A stretch of DNA of 64,000 nt, taken from assembly GCF_014653945.1 (NCBI RefSeq), contig NZ_BNAU01000007.1:310001-374000 (forward strand), in the 5' to 3' direction. Both the position numbers and the translations under genes were made by a program. This document shows positions 34,250 through 43,346 of this stretch, in pieces; the first letter of the stretch is position 1; every line of letters starts with the position of its first letter. Source of the stretch: Amycolatopsis deserti (GTDB taxonomy: Bacteria > Actinomycetota > Actinomycetes > Mycobacteriales > Pseudonocardiaceae). The notes beneath the pieces were generated by a model. That model did no database searches, had not been told where the DNA came from, and saw nothing but the letters and a program-made list of their open reading frames with translations.

Positions 34250-35366
34250 GGACCCGGAACCGCAACCCCGGCTCGTCGTACTCCTCCAGCGCGTGGGCCA
34301 CCCAGCCGGCGATCCGGGCCACCGCGAAGATCGCTTCCCCGGCGTCGGCGCGCATGTCGAAGCTGTGCATCATCGCGGCCAGCGCCAGGTCGGTGTTCGG
34401 GAACAGGTCGGCCCGGCCGGCGAGCTGGTCGAGCAGCAGGTCCACCACCGGGTTCTCCGGCAGCAGCGCCAGCAGCGCGTCCGCCCGCGGGTCGCGCCGC
34501 TGGTAGATCCGGTGCCCGAACCCGGGGATCGTGCCGGAGGTCCGCAGCCGTTCGGACAACGCGTCCACCGGGTTCTCCCGCGCCTCGGCCAGGAACCGGT
34601 ACGCCAGCGTGCTCGCCCCGCCGTGGTAGTGCCCGTCCATCGCGCCCAGCCCGGCCGACACCACCGCGTACACGTTCGCCCGCGCGCTCGCCGCCATCCG
34701 GGCGGCCACTGTGGACACTGCCAGCCCGTGGTCGGCGAGCAGGACCAGTGCGGCGTCGAGGATCCGCGGCTCCGGCGGCCGCGATGTCAGCTTGGGCCAC
34801 AGCCGCTCCCCCAGCGTGCCGCGCGCGGTCTCGCCCGGCAGCGCGTCCGCGAGCACCCCGATCAACCGCTCCGCCGCCGGCCGCACCGCCTCGGGCGCGA
34901 GGTCGAACCGCAGTGGATCGGCCGCGCCCAGCACGGCGACGGCCACCCGCAGGTGATCGGTCAGGCGCGCGGTCGCGGGCAGCGCGCCGGTCGCCGACCG
35001 CACCAGCGCCGCCGCCTCCGCCGGCTCCGGGAACGCCGGCCGGTCCACCAGCTCCCCCGTCCACAGGAAGTGCGCGACCGACTCGTACGACCACTCCCCG
35101 GCCAGGTCGGTGACCCGCTGGTCGCGGAAGTACACCTCGTCGCCGTCGAAGCGCGTCACCCGCGTCCGGATCCCCTCCACCACGCCCGGCTCGCGCCCCC
35201 GCCCGGCCAGCCGGTCGACCTCCTCGGCCGCGAAGAGGCTCCCCCGCCGCCCCGTCCGCTTGACGCTCGTCAACAGCCCCCGGCTCGCGTACGCGTAGAC
35301 GGTCTCTGCCTTCACACCCAGCCGCCGCGCCACCTCGGCCGTCGTGAGGAAGCCCTCGTCGCTCAT
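34242..35366 (-). CDS. Citrate synthase family protein with N-terminal DNA-binding head
   Basis: This 374-residue protein begins with a MerR/excisionase-like HTH (residues about 5-55, TTAEVARRLGVKAETVYAYASRG) joined to a citrate synthase domain. The active-site residues are kept: His in GHYHGGAS, His in GFGHRIY and Asp in FPNTDLALAAM. It could therefore be an enzyme, a regulator sensing acyl-CoA or oxaloacetate, or both. It is divergent from a standard citrate synthase gene, and the 75-bp gap has two tandem ATTGA/TCAAT palindromes. Autoregulation by the HTH head is a reasonable inference. Confidence 0.87.
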   Translation of the reverse strand: MSDEGFLTTAEVARRLGVKAETVYAYASRGLLTSVKRTGRRGSLFAAEEVDRLAGRGREPGVVEGIRTRVTRFDGDEVYFRDQRVTDLAGEWSYESVAHFLWTGELVDRPAFPEPAEAAALVRSATGALPATARLTDHLRVAVAVLGAADPLRFDLAPEAVRPAAERLIGVLADALPGETARGTLGERLWPKLTSRPPEPRILDAALVLLADHGLAVSTVAARMAASARANVYAVVSAGLGAMDGHYHGGASTLAYRFLAEARENPVDALSERLRTSGTIPGFGHRIYQRRDPRADALLALLPENPVVDLLLDQLAGRADLFPNTDLALAAMMHSFDMRADAGEAIFAVARIAGWVAHALEEYDEPGLRFRVLT

Positions 35367-35389
35367 CGACCTGCGCTTTCTCGATGCAC

Positions 35390-35420
35390 ATTGACTTTAT
35401 CAATATTGACAATACTCAAT
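35390..35420. promoter_or_regulatory. Two tandem ATTGA...TCAAT operators between divergent citrate synthase genes
   Basis: ATTGA-N5-TCAAT (35390-35404) and ATTGA-N6-TCAAT (35405-35420) abut exactly in an AT-rich island between starts at 35366 and 35442. MerR-like heads bind comparable short dyads. The HTH-bearing citrate synthase next door is the best candidate binder. Confidence 0.6.
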
Positions 35421-35441
35421 CAATGTACCGACAGTGAAGGC

Positions 35442-36575
35442 ATGACCGAACTCATCGACGTGCCCGCGGGTCTGCGCAACGTCGTCGTCACCACCACCGA
35501 GCTGGGCGACGTCCGCGGGCGCGAGGGCTTCTACCACTACCGCCAGTACAACGCGATCGATCTGGCGCGCCACAAGACCTTCGAGGACGTCTGGTTCCTC
35601 TTCCTGGAGGGCCGCCTCCCCGAACCCGAGGAACGCGCGCGCTTCGCCAAGGAACTGGCGCCGCTGCGCGTGCTGCCGGACGAGCTGCGCGAGATCCTGC
35701 CGCTGGTCGCCCGCGCCGGCGACCATCCGATCGCCGGCCTGCGCACCGCACTGTCCGTCCTCGCCGCGGCCCGCGACCTGCCGCCGCTGTGGGACGCCGG
35801 CCCCGAGCGCCGCAAGGCCGACACCATGCTGGTCTGCGCGGTGACACCGACGATCCTCGCCGCGCTGCACCGCCTCCGCAGCGGCCTGGAGCCCCTGGAA
35901 CCCCGCGCCGACCTCGGCGCCGCCGCGAACTGGCTGCACCTCGTCAGCGGCGCGGAACCGTCCCCGGCGCACGCGCGGGCCATCGAGCAGTACCTGATCG
36001 CCACGGTGGACCACGGGTTCAACGCCTCGACGTTCACGGCGCGTGTCGTCGCCTCCTGCGGCGCCGACGTGGTGTCCGCCGTCGCCGCCGCGCTCGGCGC
36101 GTTCAGCGGGCCGCTGCACGGCGGCGCACCCGACCGCGCGCTGGCGAGCCTCGACGCGATCGGCACCCCGGACCGCATCGACGAGTGGGTGCGCGCCCGG
36201 ATCTCCGCGGGCGACCGGATCATGGGCTTCGGCCACGCCGTCTACCGGACGCAGGACCCGCGTTCGGTCCTGCTGCGCGAGATCGCGACCGGGCTCGGCG
36301 GCGACCTCGTCGACTTCGCGACGACCGTGGAACGGCGGGTCGTCGAGATCCTTGCCGAGCTGAAATCGGGCCGCGAGCTGTACGCCAACGTCGAGTTCTA
36401 CGCCGGTGTCGTGATGGAACTGTGCGGCCTGCCGCGCGCCCTGTTCACGCCGACGTTCGCGGTGAGCCGGGTGGTCGGCTGGTGCGCCAACGTGCTGGAG
36501 CAGGCCGCCGGGTCGAAGATCATCCGCCCGGCGGCCCGCTACGTCGGGCCGCTCGCGCCTCAGCCGGTGAGCTGA
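35442..36575 (+). CDS. Citrate synthase / 2-methylcitrate synthase
   Basis: This 377-residue citrate synthase-fold enzyme condenses acetyl-CoA or propionyl-CoA with oxaloacetate. Catalytic histidines lie in GPLHGGAPD and MGFGHAVYRT, and the C-terminal arginine region is in TPTFAVSRVVGW. The catalytic Asp position appears as NVEFYAGVVM, where Glu precedes Phe, so the exact acid should be checked. It starts at ATG 35442, divergent from the HTH-linked paralogue that probably controls it. It ends overlapping the LLM oxidoreductase gene by 16 bp. Confidence 0.87.
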   Translation: MTELIDVPAGLRNVVVTTTELGDVRGREGFYHYRQYNAIDLARHKTFEDVWFLFLEGRLPEPEERARFAKELAPLRVLPDELREILPLVARAGDHPIAGLRTALSVLAAARDLPPLWDAGPERRKADTMLVCAVTPTILAALHRLRSGLEPLEPRADLGAAANWLHLVSGAEPSPAHARAIEQYLIATVDHGFNASTFTARVVASCGADVVSAVAAALGAFSGPLHGGAPDRALASLDAIGTPDRIDEWVRARISAGDRIMGFGHAVYRTQDPRSVLLREIATGLGGDLVDFATTVERRVVEILAELKSGRELYANVEFYAGVVMELCGLPRALFTPTFAVSRVVGWCANVLEQAAGSKIIRPAARYVGPLAPQPVS

Positions 36576-37513
36576 GGCAACACCTTCGACGACCAGGCGT
36601 CGAAGAACTTGTCCTGCTCCGGGCCGATCTGCGACACGTACACCTCGTCGAACCCGGCGTCGGCGAACTGGCGCACGGCCTGCGCGTGCGCGTCGGCGTC
36701 CGGACCGCACGGGATCTGGCCCGCGACCTGCTCCTCGGTGACCACCGGCACGGCCTGCTCGAAGTCGCGCGGCGTCGGCAGGATGCGGCCGAGGCTGCCG
36801 GGCAGCAGGTCGCTCGCCCACAACCGGTGCGCGGTTTCGCGCGCCTGCTCCGCGGAGTCGGCCCAGCACACCTTGAACCCGCCCTGGATGGGGCCGCGCC
36901 CGCCGGCCTCGCGGTAGGAGTGGACCAGTTCGCCGTCGGGCATCACCGTGGCGAAGCCGTCCGCGATCTTCGCGATCCGGCGGGCCGTCTTCGGCCCGAA
37001 CGCCGACACGTAGATCGGCACCGGCTGCTCCGGCAGCGTGTAGATGCGCGCCTGCTCGACCGTGTAGTGCTTGCCGTAGTGCGTGACCTGCTCGCCGGTG
37101 TGCAGCTTGCGGATCACCTCGACGGCCTCCTCCAGCATCTCCAGCCGCCGCGACCCGGGCGGCCACGGATCGCCGAGGATGTGCTCGTTGAGCGCCTCAC
37201 CCGAGCCGACCCCGAGCACGAACCGGCCCTCGCACTGCACCGCCGCCGTCGCCGCGGCCTGCGCGATGATCGCCGGGTGGATGCGCACGGTCGGGCAGGT
37301 CACCGCGGTCGTGATGGGCAGCGAGACCGCTTGGGACAGCGCCCCGATCACCGACCACACGAACGGGCTGTTGCCCTGCTCGCCGGTCCACGGGTGGAAG
37401 TGGTCGGAGATCCACAACCGCTCGAACCCGGCCTGCTCCGCCTTCTTCGCCTGTTCCACCAGCTCACGGGGCCCGTGCTCCTCGCTGGACAGGAAGTAAC
37501 CGACACTCACCAT
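36560..37513 (-). CDS. F420-dependent LLM class oxidoreductase (TIGR03557 type)
   Basis: This 317-residue TIM-barrel luciferase-like protein belongs to the group near F420-dependent glucose-6-phosphate dehydrogenase. Typical stretches are WISDHFHPWTGEQGNSPFVW, RFVLGVGSGEALNEHILG and PVPIYVSAFGPKTARRI. It should transfer hydride to or from coenzyme F420, which fits an actinomycete host. The substrate is unknown. It is alone on its strand and converges on the citrate synthase gene. Confidence 0.9.
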   Translation of the reverse strand: MVSVGYFLSSEEHGPRELVEQAKKAEQAGFERLWISDHFHPWTGEQGNSPFVWSVIGALSQAVSLPITTAVTCPTVRIHPAIIAQAAATAAVQCEGRFVLGVGSGEALNEHILGDPWPPGSRRLEMLEEAVEVIRKLHTGEQVTHYGKHYTVEQARIYTLPEQPVPIYVSAFGPKTARRIAKIADGFATVMPDGELVHSYREAGGRGPIQGGFKVCWADSAEQARETAHRLWASDLLPGSLGRILPTPRDFEQAVPVVTEEQVAGQIPCGPDADAHAQAVRQFADAGFDEVYVSQIGPEQDKFFDAWSSKVLPQLTG

Positions 37514-37535
37514 GCGCCCGGACTACCCGCCGCGG

Positions 37536-37856
37536 TCAACCCTCACGCACCTTCGCCAGCGGTTCGAAGCCGGACATCTCCAGGACGCGGCGCACCGGCG
37601 AGGCGGGCGCGACGACCAGGTCCAGCTCCATCTGCAGCACCTTGAGCCGCCCGGCGAGGGTGAACAGCACCCGCAGCCCGGAACTGTCCAAATAGGTCAC
37701 ATCGGTGAGGTCGATGGAGACGCGCATGGCGTCGTTGCCGATCGCGGAGAAGATCTGGTCCTGCACGGTGGTCGCGTTCGCGAGGTCGATCTCCCCGCTG
37801 ACCCGCAGCAGGACGTGCCCACCGTCGTTGTCCGCGTCGATCGTCGCCGCCGTCAT
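37536..37856 (-). CDS. STAS-domain anti-sigma factor antagonist
   Basis: This 106-residue SpoIIAA/RsbV-like protein carries the phosphorylatable serine in TYLDSSGLRVLF (about residue 58). Unphosphorylated, such proteins bind an anti-sigma kinase and free a stress sigma factor. The ATG overlaps the stop of the upstream phosphatase/kinase gene (ATGA), making a self-contained partner-switch pair. The sigma factor is not next to it. Confidence 0.9.
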   Translation of the reverse strand: MTAATIDADNDGGHVLLRVSGEIDLANATTVQDQIFSAIGNDAMRVSIDLTDVTYLDSSGLRVLFTLAGRLKVLQMELDLVVAPASPVRRVLEMSGFEPLAKVREG

Positions 37857-39457
37857 TCCGCCTGCCCGATCGACCGGCGGATCATGACCTCGGTGCCGTG
37901 CGCGTGGTGGTCGATGCGGACCTCGTCACCGCAGCGGTGCATCAACAGCGTGCCGCGGCCGCGGTTCTCGCCGCGCGGCGGACGCCAGCGGCCCTCGTCG
38001 CACACGGTGGCGATCGCGTCCCGTCCCCGCAGCTCCATCCGCACCTTGATCACCCCGCCGGCCGGGCCGTAGGCGTGCTCGACGGCGTTCGAGGTGGCCT
38101 CGCCGACCGCGACCAGCAGGTCGGCGGTCGCGTCCTGGCCGGCGTTGACGATGGTCAGCCACCGGCGCATCGCCGACCGGACCTCCTTCAGCGACTCGGG
38201 CACCGCGGGCACGGTCAGCTCCAGCGGGCCGAGGTCCGCGCGGTCCTGGCGGCGCAGGGCCAGCAGCGCCACGTCGTCGTCCGGGGTGTCCTCGCCGATC
38301 AGCTCGGCCATCACGTCGGCGCAGACGGTGTGGGGCTGGGCCGGGTGCACGGCGTCGCAGAGGCGCTCCAGCCCGTCGTCGAGGGCGATGCCGCGCCGCT
38401 CCACCAGCCCGTCGGTGTAGAAGCAGACCACCGATCCGGGCGGCATCTCCGTCACGGTCACCCGGCGCCGCACGTCACGCAGCGCGCCGATCGGCGGGTC
38501 GACGGCGACGTCGAGCAGCCTGCCCCGTTCACCGACGCGGCCCTGGACCGGCACCAGGTGGCCGGCCGAGGACACGTGCAGCCGCTCGAAGTTCGGCTCC
38601 ACCAGCGCGTAGAGCACCGTGGCCATCATGCCCGGCTCGAAGTGCTGCATCTTGCGGTCGAGGTTGGCGAGCACCTCGGCCGGGTCGCCGCCCTCCAGCG
38701 CGAAGGCGCGCAGGGCGCTGCGCATCCGGCCCATGACGATCGCCGCGGGCAGGCCGTGCCCGACGACGTCGCCGATCACCACGCCGAGCCAGCCGTTGGG
38801 CAGGAGGAAGACGTCGTACCAGTCGCCGGCGATGGCGCCCTCGTCGCCGGGCACGTAGCGCGCGGCCAGTTCGAGGCCGGGGACGATCGGCAGCTGAGTG
38901 GGCAGGAGGCTGCGCTGCAGTTCCGCCGCCGCCGCGCGCTCGGCCTTGGCGCGCTGGGCGTGGGCGGCGAGCGCGATCCGGTCGGCGGCCAGCTGGAGCA
39001 GCTCGACGTCCTCGGGCGTGAACTCGCGCGGCGACAGCGAACCGACGTGCAGCACGCCCAGCGCTTCGCCGCCGACCAGCAGCGGGACGCCGAGCAGGGT
39101 CTGGATGCCCTTCTCCCACAGCAGCCGGTTGACGACCGTCGTCGAGTCGACCCGCTGCAGCTGCACCGGCTCGCGGCGCGCGATGACCTGCCCGGCGAAG
39201 CCCTTGCCGACCGGGACGCGGACGCCCTGGGACACCTCGGTCTCGATGCCGCGCGCGGCGACCGCGACCAGTTCCCGGCCGCCCGGTTCGAGCAGCAGCA
39301 CGACGGCGGTGTCGGAGTGCAGGACCTGGCGCACGCGGTCCAGGAGTTCGGGCAGCAGGTCCTCGGTGGCCAGGTGGGCGAGCGCGCTGTCGCTGACGAG
39401 ACCGATGCGCTGGAGCTTGTGCTCGGCTTCCAGTCGCGCGCTGGCCGATGTGGACAT
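37853..39457 (-). CDS. GAF - PP2C (SpoIIE) phosphatase - HATPase fusion
   Basis: This 534-residue signalling protein has three parts: a GAF sensor (about 22-165), a SpoIIE-type PP2C phosphatase (about 190-385) and an RsbW-like kinase (about 405-530). The phosphatase has GDWYDVFLLP, VIGDVVGHG and PDDDVALL. The kinase N-box is in VGEATSNAVEHAYG. The anti-sigma kinase and the phosphatase that reverses it are in one chain, and the STAS target is encoded by the overlapping next gene. It has no membrane segments, so sensing is cytoplasmic through GAF. Confidence 0.9.
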   Translation of the reverse strand: MSTSASARLEAEHKLQRIGLVSDSALAHLATEDLLPELLDRVRQVLHSDTAVVLLLEPGGRELVAVAARGIETEVSQGVRVPVGKGFAGQVIARREPVQLQRVDSTTVVNRLLWEKGIQTLLGVPLLVGGEALGVLHVGSLSPREFTPEDVELLQLAADRIALAAHAQRAKAERAAAAELQRSLLPTQLPIVPGLELAARYVPGDEGAIAGDWYDVFLLPNGWLGVVIGDVVGHGLPAAIVMGRMRSALRAFALEGGDPAEVLANLDRKMQHFEPGMMATVLYALVEPNFERLHVSSAGHLVPVQGRVGERGRLLDVAVDPPIGALRDVRRRVTVTEMPPGSVVCFYTDGLVERRGIALDDGLERLCDAVHPAQPHTVCADVMAELIGEDTPDDDVALLALRRQDRADLGPLELTVPAVPESLKEVRSAMRRWLTIVNAGQDATADLLVAVGEATSNAVEHAYGPAGGVIKVRMELRGRDAIATVCDEGRWRPPRGENRGRGTLLMHRCGDEVRIDHHAHGTEVMIRRSIGQAE

Positions 39458-39466
39458 GATGCGAGA

Positions 39467-40264
39467 CTAGCCCCTGCCCAGGTCGGAGAAACCTGTGGTT
39501 TCCGAGGAATCAGGTCGTCGCCGCCACGGTTCCGCATTGGTTGCCGGGGCGGTCAGGTTCGACGATACCGCAGGCCAGGCCGTGCTGTCCGGGTCGATCA
39601 ACGCGAAGTGCCCGGCGCCGTGGACGTCGATCAGGCGCGCGGCCGGGTGGGCTTCGCGGTAGGCGCGGGACAGCTGCAGGGGCACGATCTCGTCCGCCGT
39701 GCCGTGGACCAGGACGACGGGCCGGGCCGGCGCGGGCAGCCGGGCGGGGTCGAGGCCGTCCGGCGGGGTGTCGCCGAGGAAGTCGCGGACAGCGCCACCG
39801 TCGAGGCCGAGCCGGTCGGCGAGGGCGAGATCGGCGACGGCGGCCAGCGCGACGGTGGCGGTGAGACCGGGTGGAGGCGCGCTCGCGGCGGCCCACAGGG
39901 CGAGGTGACCGCCGGCGGAATGCCCGGTCACGACCACGCGGCCGTCGTACTCCCCGGCGAGTTCCACCGGCAGGGCGCCGAGCGCGGCGGCGACGTCGGC
40001 GGTGGCGAGGCGGGGCGCGCCGGGGACGCGGCGGTACTCGATCGAGACGACGTTCAGACCGGTCCGCGCCAGGGCGGTCGCCAGGGGCCGGATGTGCCGG
40101 CGGTCGTAGCCGGGCCGCCAGAAGCCCCCGTGGATGATGATGATCAGTGGTGCGTCCGGCCGGCCGCGCCAGTGATCGGCGACGTGGTCTGGCTCGGGGC
40201 CGTAGCGCAGCTCGCCGTCGGGCGCGGGCGCCGGGCGCGTGAGGACCGACCGATCTTCCGCCAT
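39467..40264 (-). CDS. Alpha/beta hydrolase (kynurenine formamidase/BD-FAE-like)
   Basis: This 265-residue hydrolase has the oxyanion motif IIHGGFWRPGYD, the nucleophile elbow GHSAGGHLALWAA, Asp in VHGTADEIVPL and His in GAGHFALID, so the triad is complete. The HGGFW form is typical of formamidase/feruloyl esterase-like enzymes. ATG 40264 has GGAG six bases ahead; the longer frame runs into repeats. It lies nine bases upstream of the phosphatase fusion gene's stop side, but functional linkage is unlikely. Confidence 0.87.
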   Translation of the reverse strand: MAEDRSVLTRPAPAPDGELRYGPEPDHVADHWRGRPDAPLIIIIHGGFWRPGYDRRHIRPLATALARTGLNVVSIEYRRVPGAPRLATADVAAALGALPVELAGEYDGRVVVTGHSAGGHLALWAAASAPPPGLTATVALAAVADLALADRLGLDGGAVRDFLGDTPPDGLDPARLPAPARPVVLVHGTADEIVPLQLSRAYREAHPAARLIDVHGAGHFALIDPDSTAWPAVSSNLTAPATNAEPWRRRPDSSETTGFSDLGRG

Positions 40265-40379
40265 GCCGGGCTCCCTCCGCAGGATCACTCGTTCGAGTGG
40301 TGGGCGCGGTGTGACGCTGTCCCGGGAGCGTAGAACGGGGCCGGAGAACGGCGGAGTGAGCGCCGCTCGCGCCCGCCTG

Positions 40380-40830
40380 CGGGGCAGGCGCCGCAGAGCC
40401 CGGCGAACGAACGCACCAACCGCGGGGCCCCCGGGGCGAGACGCCCCGCGGCGAGGTGGTTTCGGGCGGAGCGCTTGCGGGTCGGGCGGTCTCGGGCGGC
40501 GGGGTGCACGAGGGCGAGGTGCACCCTGGCGGAGTGCTCCCGGGGCGGGTGCACCCGCGGGGGCACTCCCTGGTGAGGCGGCCTCGAGCGAGGTGCACTC
40601 ACGCGGGGCCACCCCCTGGCGGGGCGCTCCCGGCGGGGTGGTCTCGGCGGGGTGGTCTCGGCGGGGTGGTCTCGGCGGGGTGGTCTCGGGTGGAGTGTTC
40701 CCGGGGCGAGACGCCCCGGGCAGGTTGCACCCGGGCGGAGTGTCCCCCGAGGCGAGGCGCCCCGGGTGAGGTGCATTCGCGCGGAGTGCACCCGGGCGGG
40801 ACCTCCGCTCGCGGAAGTCCCGCCCTGCCG
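40380..40830. repeat. 15/14-bp periodic GC-rich repeat block
   Basis: Consecutive modules of 15 bp (such as GGCGAGGTGCACCCT, GGCGGAGTGCTCCCG, GGGCGGGTGCACCCG) pass into four exact copies of the 14-mer GGCGGGGTGGTCTC at 40632-40687, then further degenerate modules. A 15-bp step is what a pentapeptide-repeat gene would show, and the 14-bp stretch would shift its frame, so this may be such a gene decayed. No frame has a believable start. The 570-bp gap holds nothing else I can name. Confidence 0.5.
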
Positions 40831-40834
40831 GGCG

Positions 40835-43324
40835 TCAGCTGCGTTCGATGAGGTGGCCCACCACGTCCGGGCCCGGGTGGGGGGCTCCCGAGGCGTCGCG
40901 GCGGAGGGTGGGCTCCGGGAGTTCCACCGGGTCGCCGTTCTTGGACGCCGCGGCCGGGCGTGGGCCGACCCAGCCGACCGTCAGCCGGGTCTCCCCCTTC
41001 AAGAAACGTTGCGCCCGCACGCCGCCGGTCGCGCGGCCCTTCGCCGGGTACTCGGCGAACGGCGTCATCTTCACGCTCGCCCCCGTGGCCGTCACCACCA
41101 TCGGCTCGCCGTGCTCCCCGTCGTCCGTGCGGATCGCTCCGAAGAACACCACCTCGGCGTCCCCGGCGAGCTTGATGCCCGCCATGCCGCCGCCCTTCAG
41201 CCCCTGCGGCCGCACCAGCGACGCCGGGAACCGCAGCAGCGACGCGTCCGAGGACAGGAAGGCGAACGTCTCCTCGCCGTCGGCCAGCCACACCGCGCCG
41301 ACCACCTCGTCGCCGTCCTTCAAGCCGATGATCTCGAACTCGTCCGAGCGCACCGGCCAGTCCGGCGCCACCACCTTCACCACGCCCTGCCGCGTGCCGA
41401 GCGCGAGACCCGGCGACCCGGCGGCCTGCTCCCCGAGCGGCGCGATGCCGATGACCTTCTCGCCCTTGTCCAGCGGCACGAGCTCGCGCGCGGCCATCCC
41501 GCCACGCAGCGACACCGTGCCGCTCTGCTCGGGTAACACCGGCAGCGGCAGCACGTCGGTCTTGAACGCGCGGCCCCGGCTGGTGACCAGCAGGACCTGG
41601 CCGCGCGCGGTCGAGTGCACCATCGCCGCCACCGCGTCGTGCTTCACGCGGCCGTTGCGGCGGCGGCCCTCCGGCGCCTCCTCCGACTCCGCCGCCGTGC
41701 GCGCCACCAGCCCGGTCGCGGACAGGATCACCTGGCACGGGTCGTCGGCGACCTCCAGCGGCCCGGCCGGCTTCGACGCGGCCAGCACCTCCTTGAGGTC
41801 ACCGTCGATCAGCGCGGTGCGCCGCTCGGTCTTGAAGTCCTTCGCGATCTTGGCCAGCTCGTTGGAGACGACCTTCTTCAGTTCCTTGTCGTCCTCGAGG
41901 ATCCTGGTCAGCTCGGCGATCTCGGCGCGCAGCTTCTCCTGCTCGTCCTCGAGTTCGAGCTTGTCGTACTTGGTGAGCCGGCGCAGCGGCGTGTCCAGGA
42001 TGTAGGTGGCCTGGATCTCGGACAGCTTGAACCGCTTCATCAGCCCGTCCTTGGCCTGCGCGGCGTCGTCGCTGTTGCGGATCAGCCGGATCACCTTGTC
42101 GATGTCCAGCAACGCGATCAGCAGGCCCTCGACCAGGTGCAGCCGTTCCTCGCGCTTGCGGCGGCGGTACTTCGTGCGCCGCGTGACCACCTCGTAGCGG
42201 TGGTCCAGGAACACCTCGAGCAGCTGCTTGAGCCCCAGCGTCTGCGGCTGTCCGTCGACCAGCACCAGGTTGTTGATGCCGAACGACTGCTCCAGCGGCG
42301 TGAGCCGGTACAGGTCGGCCAGCAGCGGCTGCGGGTTGACGCCCACCTTGCACTCGATGACCAGGCGCGTGCCGTTCTCCCGGTCGGTGAGGTCCTTGAC
42401 GTCGGCGATCCCGGTGAGCCGCTTGGACTTGTTGACCTCCTCGGTGATCTTCTCGATCACCTTCTCCGGCCCGACCCCGTAGGGCAGCTCGGTGACCGTG
42501 ATCGCCTGGCGGCCGCGGCTGCCGGGCAGCGGGCCGATCTCGACCTTGGCGCGCATCCGGACCACGCCGCGCCCGGTCTCGTACGCCTTCCGCACCTCGT
42601 CCAGGCCCAGCAGCATCCCGCCGGTGGGCAGGTCCGGGCCCGGCACGAACTCCATCAGCTTGTCCAGCGTCGCGCCCGGGTGGTTGATCAGCCACCGCGC
42701 GGCCGCGATGACCTCGCCCATGTTGTGCGGGATCATGTTGGTCGCCATCCCGACCGCGATGCCGGACGTGCCGTTGACCAGCAGGTTCGGGTACGCCGCG
42801 GGCAGCACCGACGGCTCCATCAGGGAACCGTCGTAGTTCGGCCGGAAGTCGACGGTCTCCTCGCCCAGTTCGCCGACGAGCAGCATCGCCTCGGGCGACA
42901 TGCGCGCCTCGGTGTACCGCGACGCGGCCGGGCCGTCGTCCGGGCTGCCGAAGTTGCCGTGCCCGTCGATGAGCGGCGCGTTCATCGAGAAGTCCTGCGC
43001 CAGGCGGACCATCGCGTCGTAGATCGCCGTGTCGCCGTGCGGGTGGTAGCGGCCCATCACGTCGCCGACCACGCGGGAGGACTTCACGTACGCGTGGTTG
43101 GGCCGGTAGCCGGCCTCGTTCATGGAGAACAGGATCCGGCGGTGCACCGGCTTCAGGCCGTCGCGCGCGTCGGGCAGCGCCCGGGAGTGGATGACCGAGT
43201 AGGCGTACTCCAGGTAGGAGTCCTCGATCTCGGTCTTGACCGGGTTCTCGAAGACCTGCGCGCCCGCCTGGTCGAACGCGGCCGGATCGACCCGGGTGAC
43301 GGCTGTCTTGGATCGGCGTGCCAT
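40835..43324 (-). CDS. parC: DNA topoisomerase IV subunit A (ParC-like; gyrase A family)
   Basis: This 829-residue type IIA topoisomerase A subunit has its active-site tyrosine in AASRYTEAR and a quinolone-region helix HPHGDTAIYDAM. The C-terminal beta-pinwheel lacks the QRRGGKG gyrase box, which argues for topoisomerase IV (decatenation) over gyrase. It breaks and passes DNA together with the ParE-like ATPase encoded 22 nt upstream on the same strand. ATG 43324 has AGGAG nine bases ahead. Actinobacteria such as Streptomyces carry this second pair beside gyrBA. Confidence 0.9.
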   Translation of the reverse strand: MARRSKTAVTRVDPAAFDQAGAQVFENPVKTEIEDSYLEYAYSVIHSRALPDARDGLKPVHRRILFSMNEAGYRPNHAYVKSSRVVGDVMGRYHPHGDTAIYDAMVRLAQDFSMNAPLIDGHGNFGSPDDGPAASRYTEARMSPEAMLLVGELGEETVDFRPNYDGSLMEPSVLPAAYPNLLVNGTSGIAVGMATNMIPHNMGEVIAAARWLINHPGATLDKLMEFVPGPDLPTGGMLLGLDEVRKAYETGRGVVRMRAKVEIGPLPGSRGRQAITVTELPYGVGPEKVIEKITEEVNKSKRLTGIADVKDLTDRENGTRLVIECKVGVNPQPLLADLYRLTPLEQSFGINNLVLVDGQPQTLGLKQLLEVFLDHRYEVVTRRTKYRRRKREERLHLVEGLLIALLDIDKVIRLIRNSDDAAQAKDGLMKRFKLSEIQATYILDTPLRRLTKYDKLELEDEQEKLRAEIAELTRILEDDKELKKVVSNELAKIAKDFKTERRTALIDGDLKEVLAASKPAGPLEVADDPCQVILSATGLVARTAAESEEAPEGRRRNGRVKHDAVAAMVHSTARGQVLLVTSRGRAFKTDVLPLPVLPEQSGTVSLRGGMAARELVPLDKGEKVIGIAPLGEQAAGSPGLALGTRQGVVKVVAPDWPVRSDEFEIIGLKDGDEVVGAVWLADGEETFAFLSSDASLLRFPASLVRPQGLKGGGMAGIKLAGDAEVVFFGAIRTDDGEHGEPMVVTATGASVKMTPFAEYPAKGRATGGVRAQRFLKGETRLTVGWVGPRPAAASKNGDPVELPEPTLRRDASGAPHPGPDVVGHLIERS

Positions 43325-43346
43325 TGCTGTTGTCTCCTAGGGGAAC

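Noticed and set aside
43000-43090. Quinolone-resistance change in the HPHGDTAIYDAM helix
   Set aside because: Thr-Ala after HPHGD can be natural variation in actinobacterial ParC, so no resistance claim can be made.
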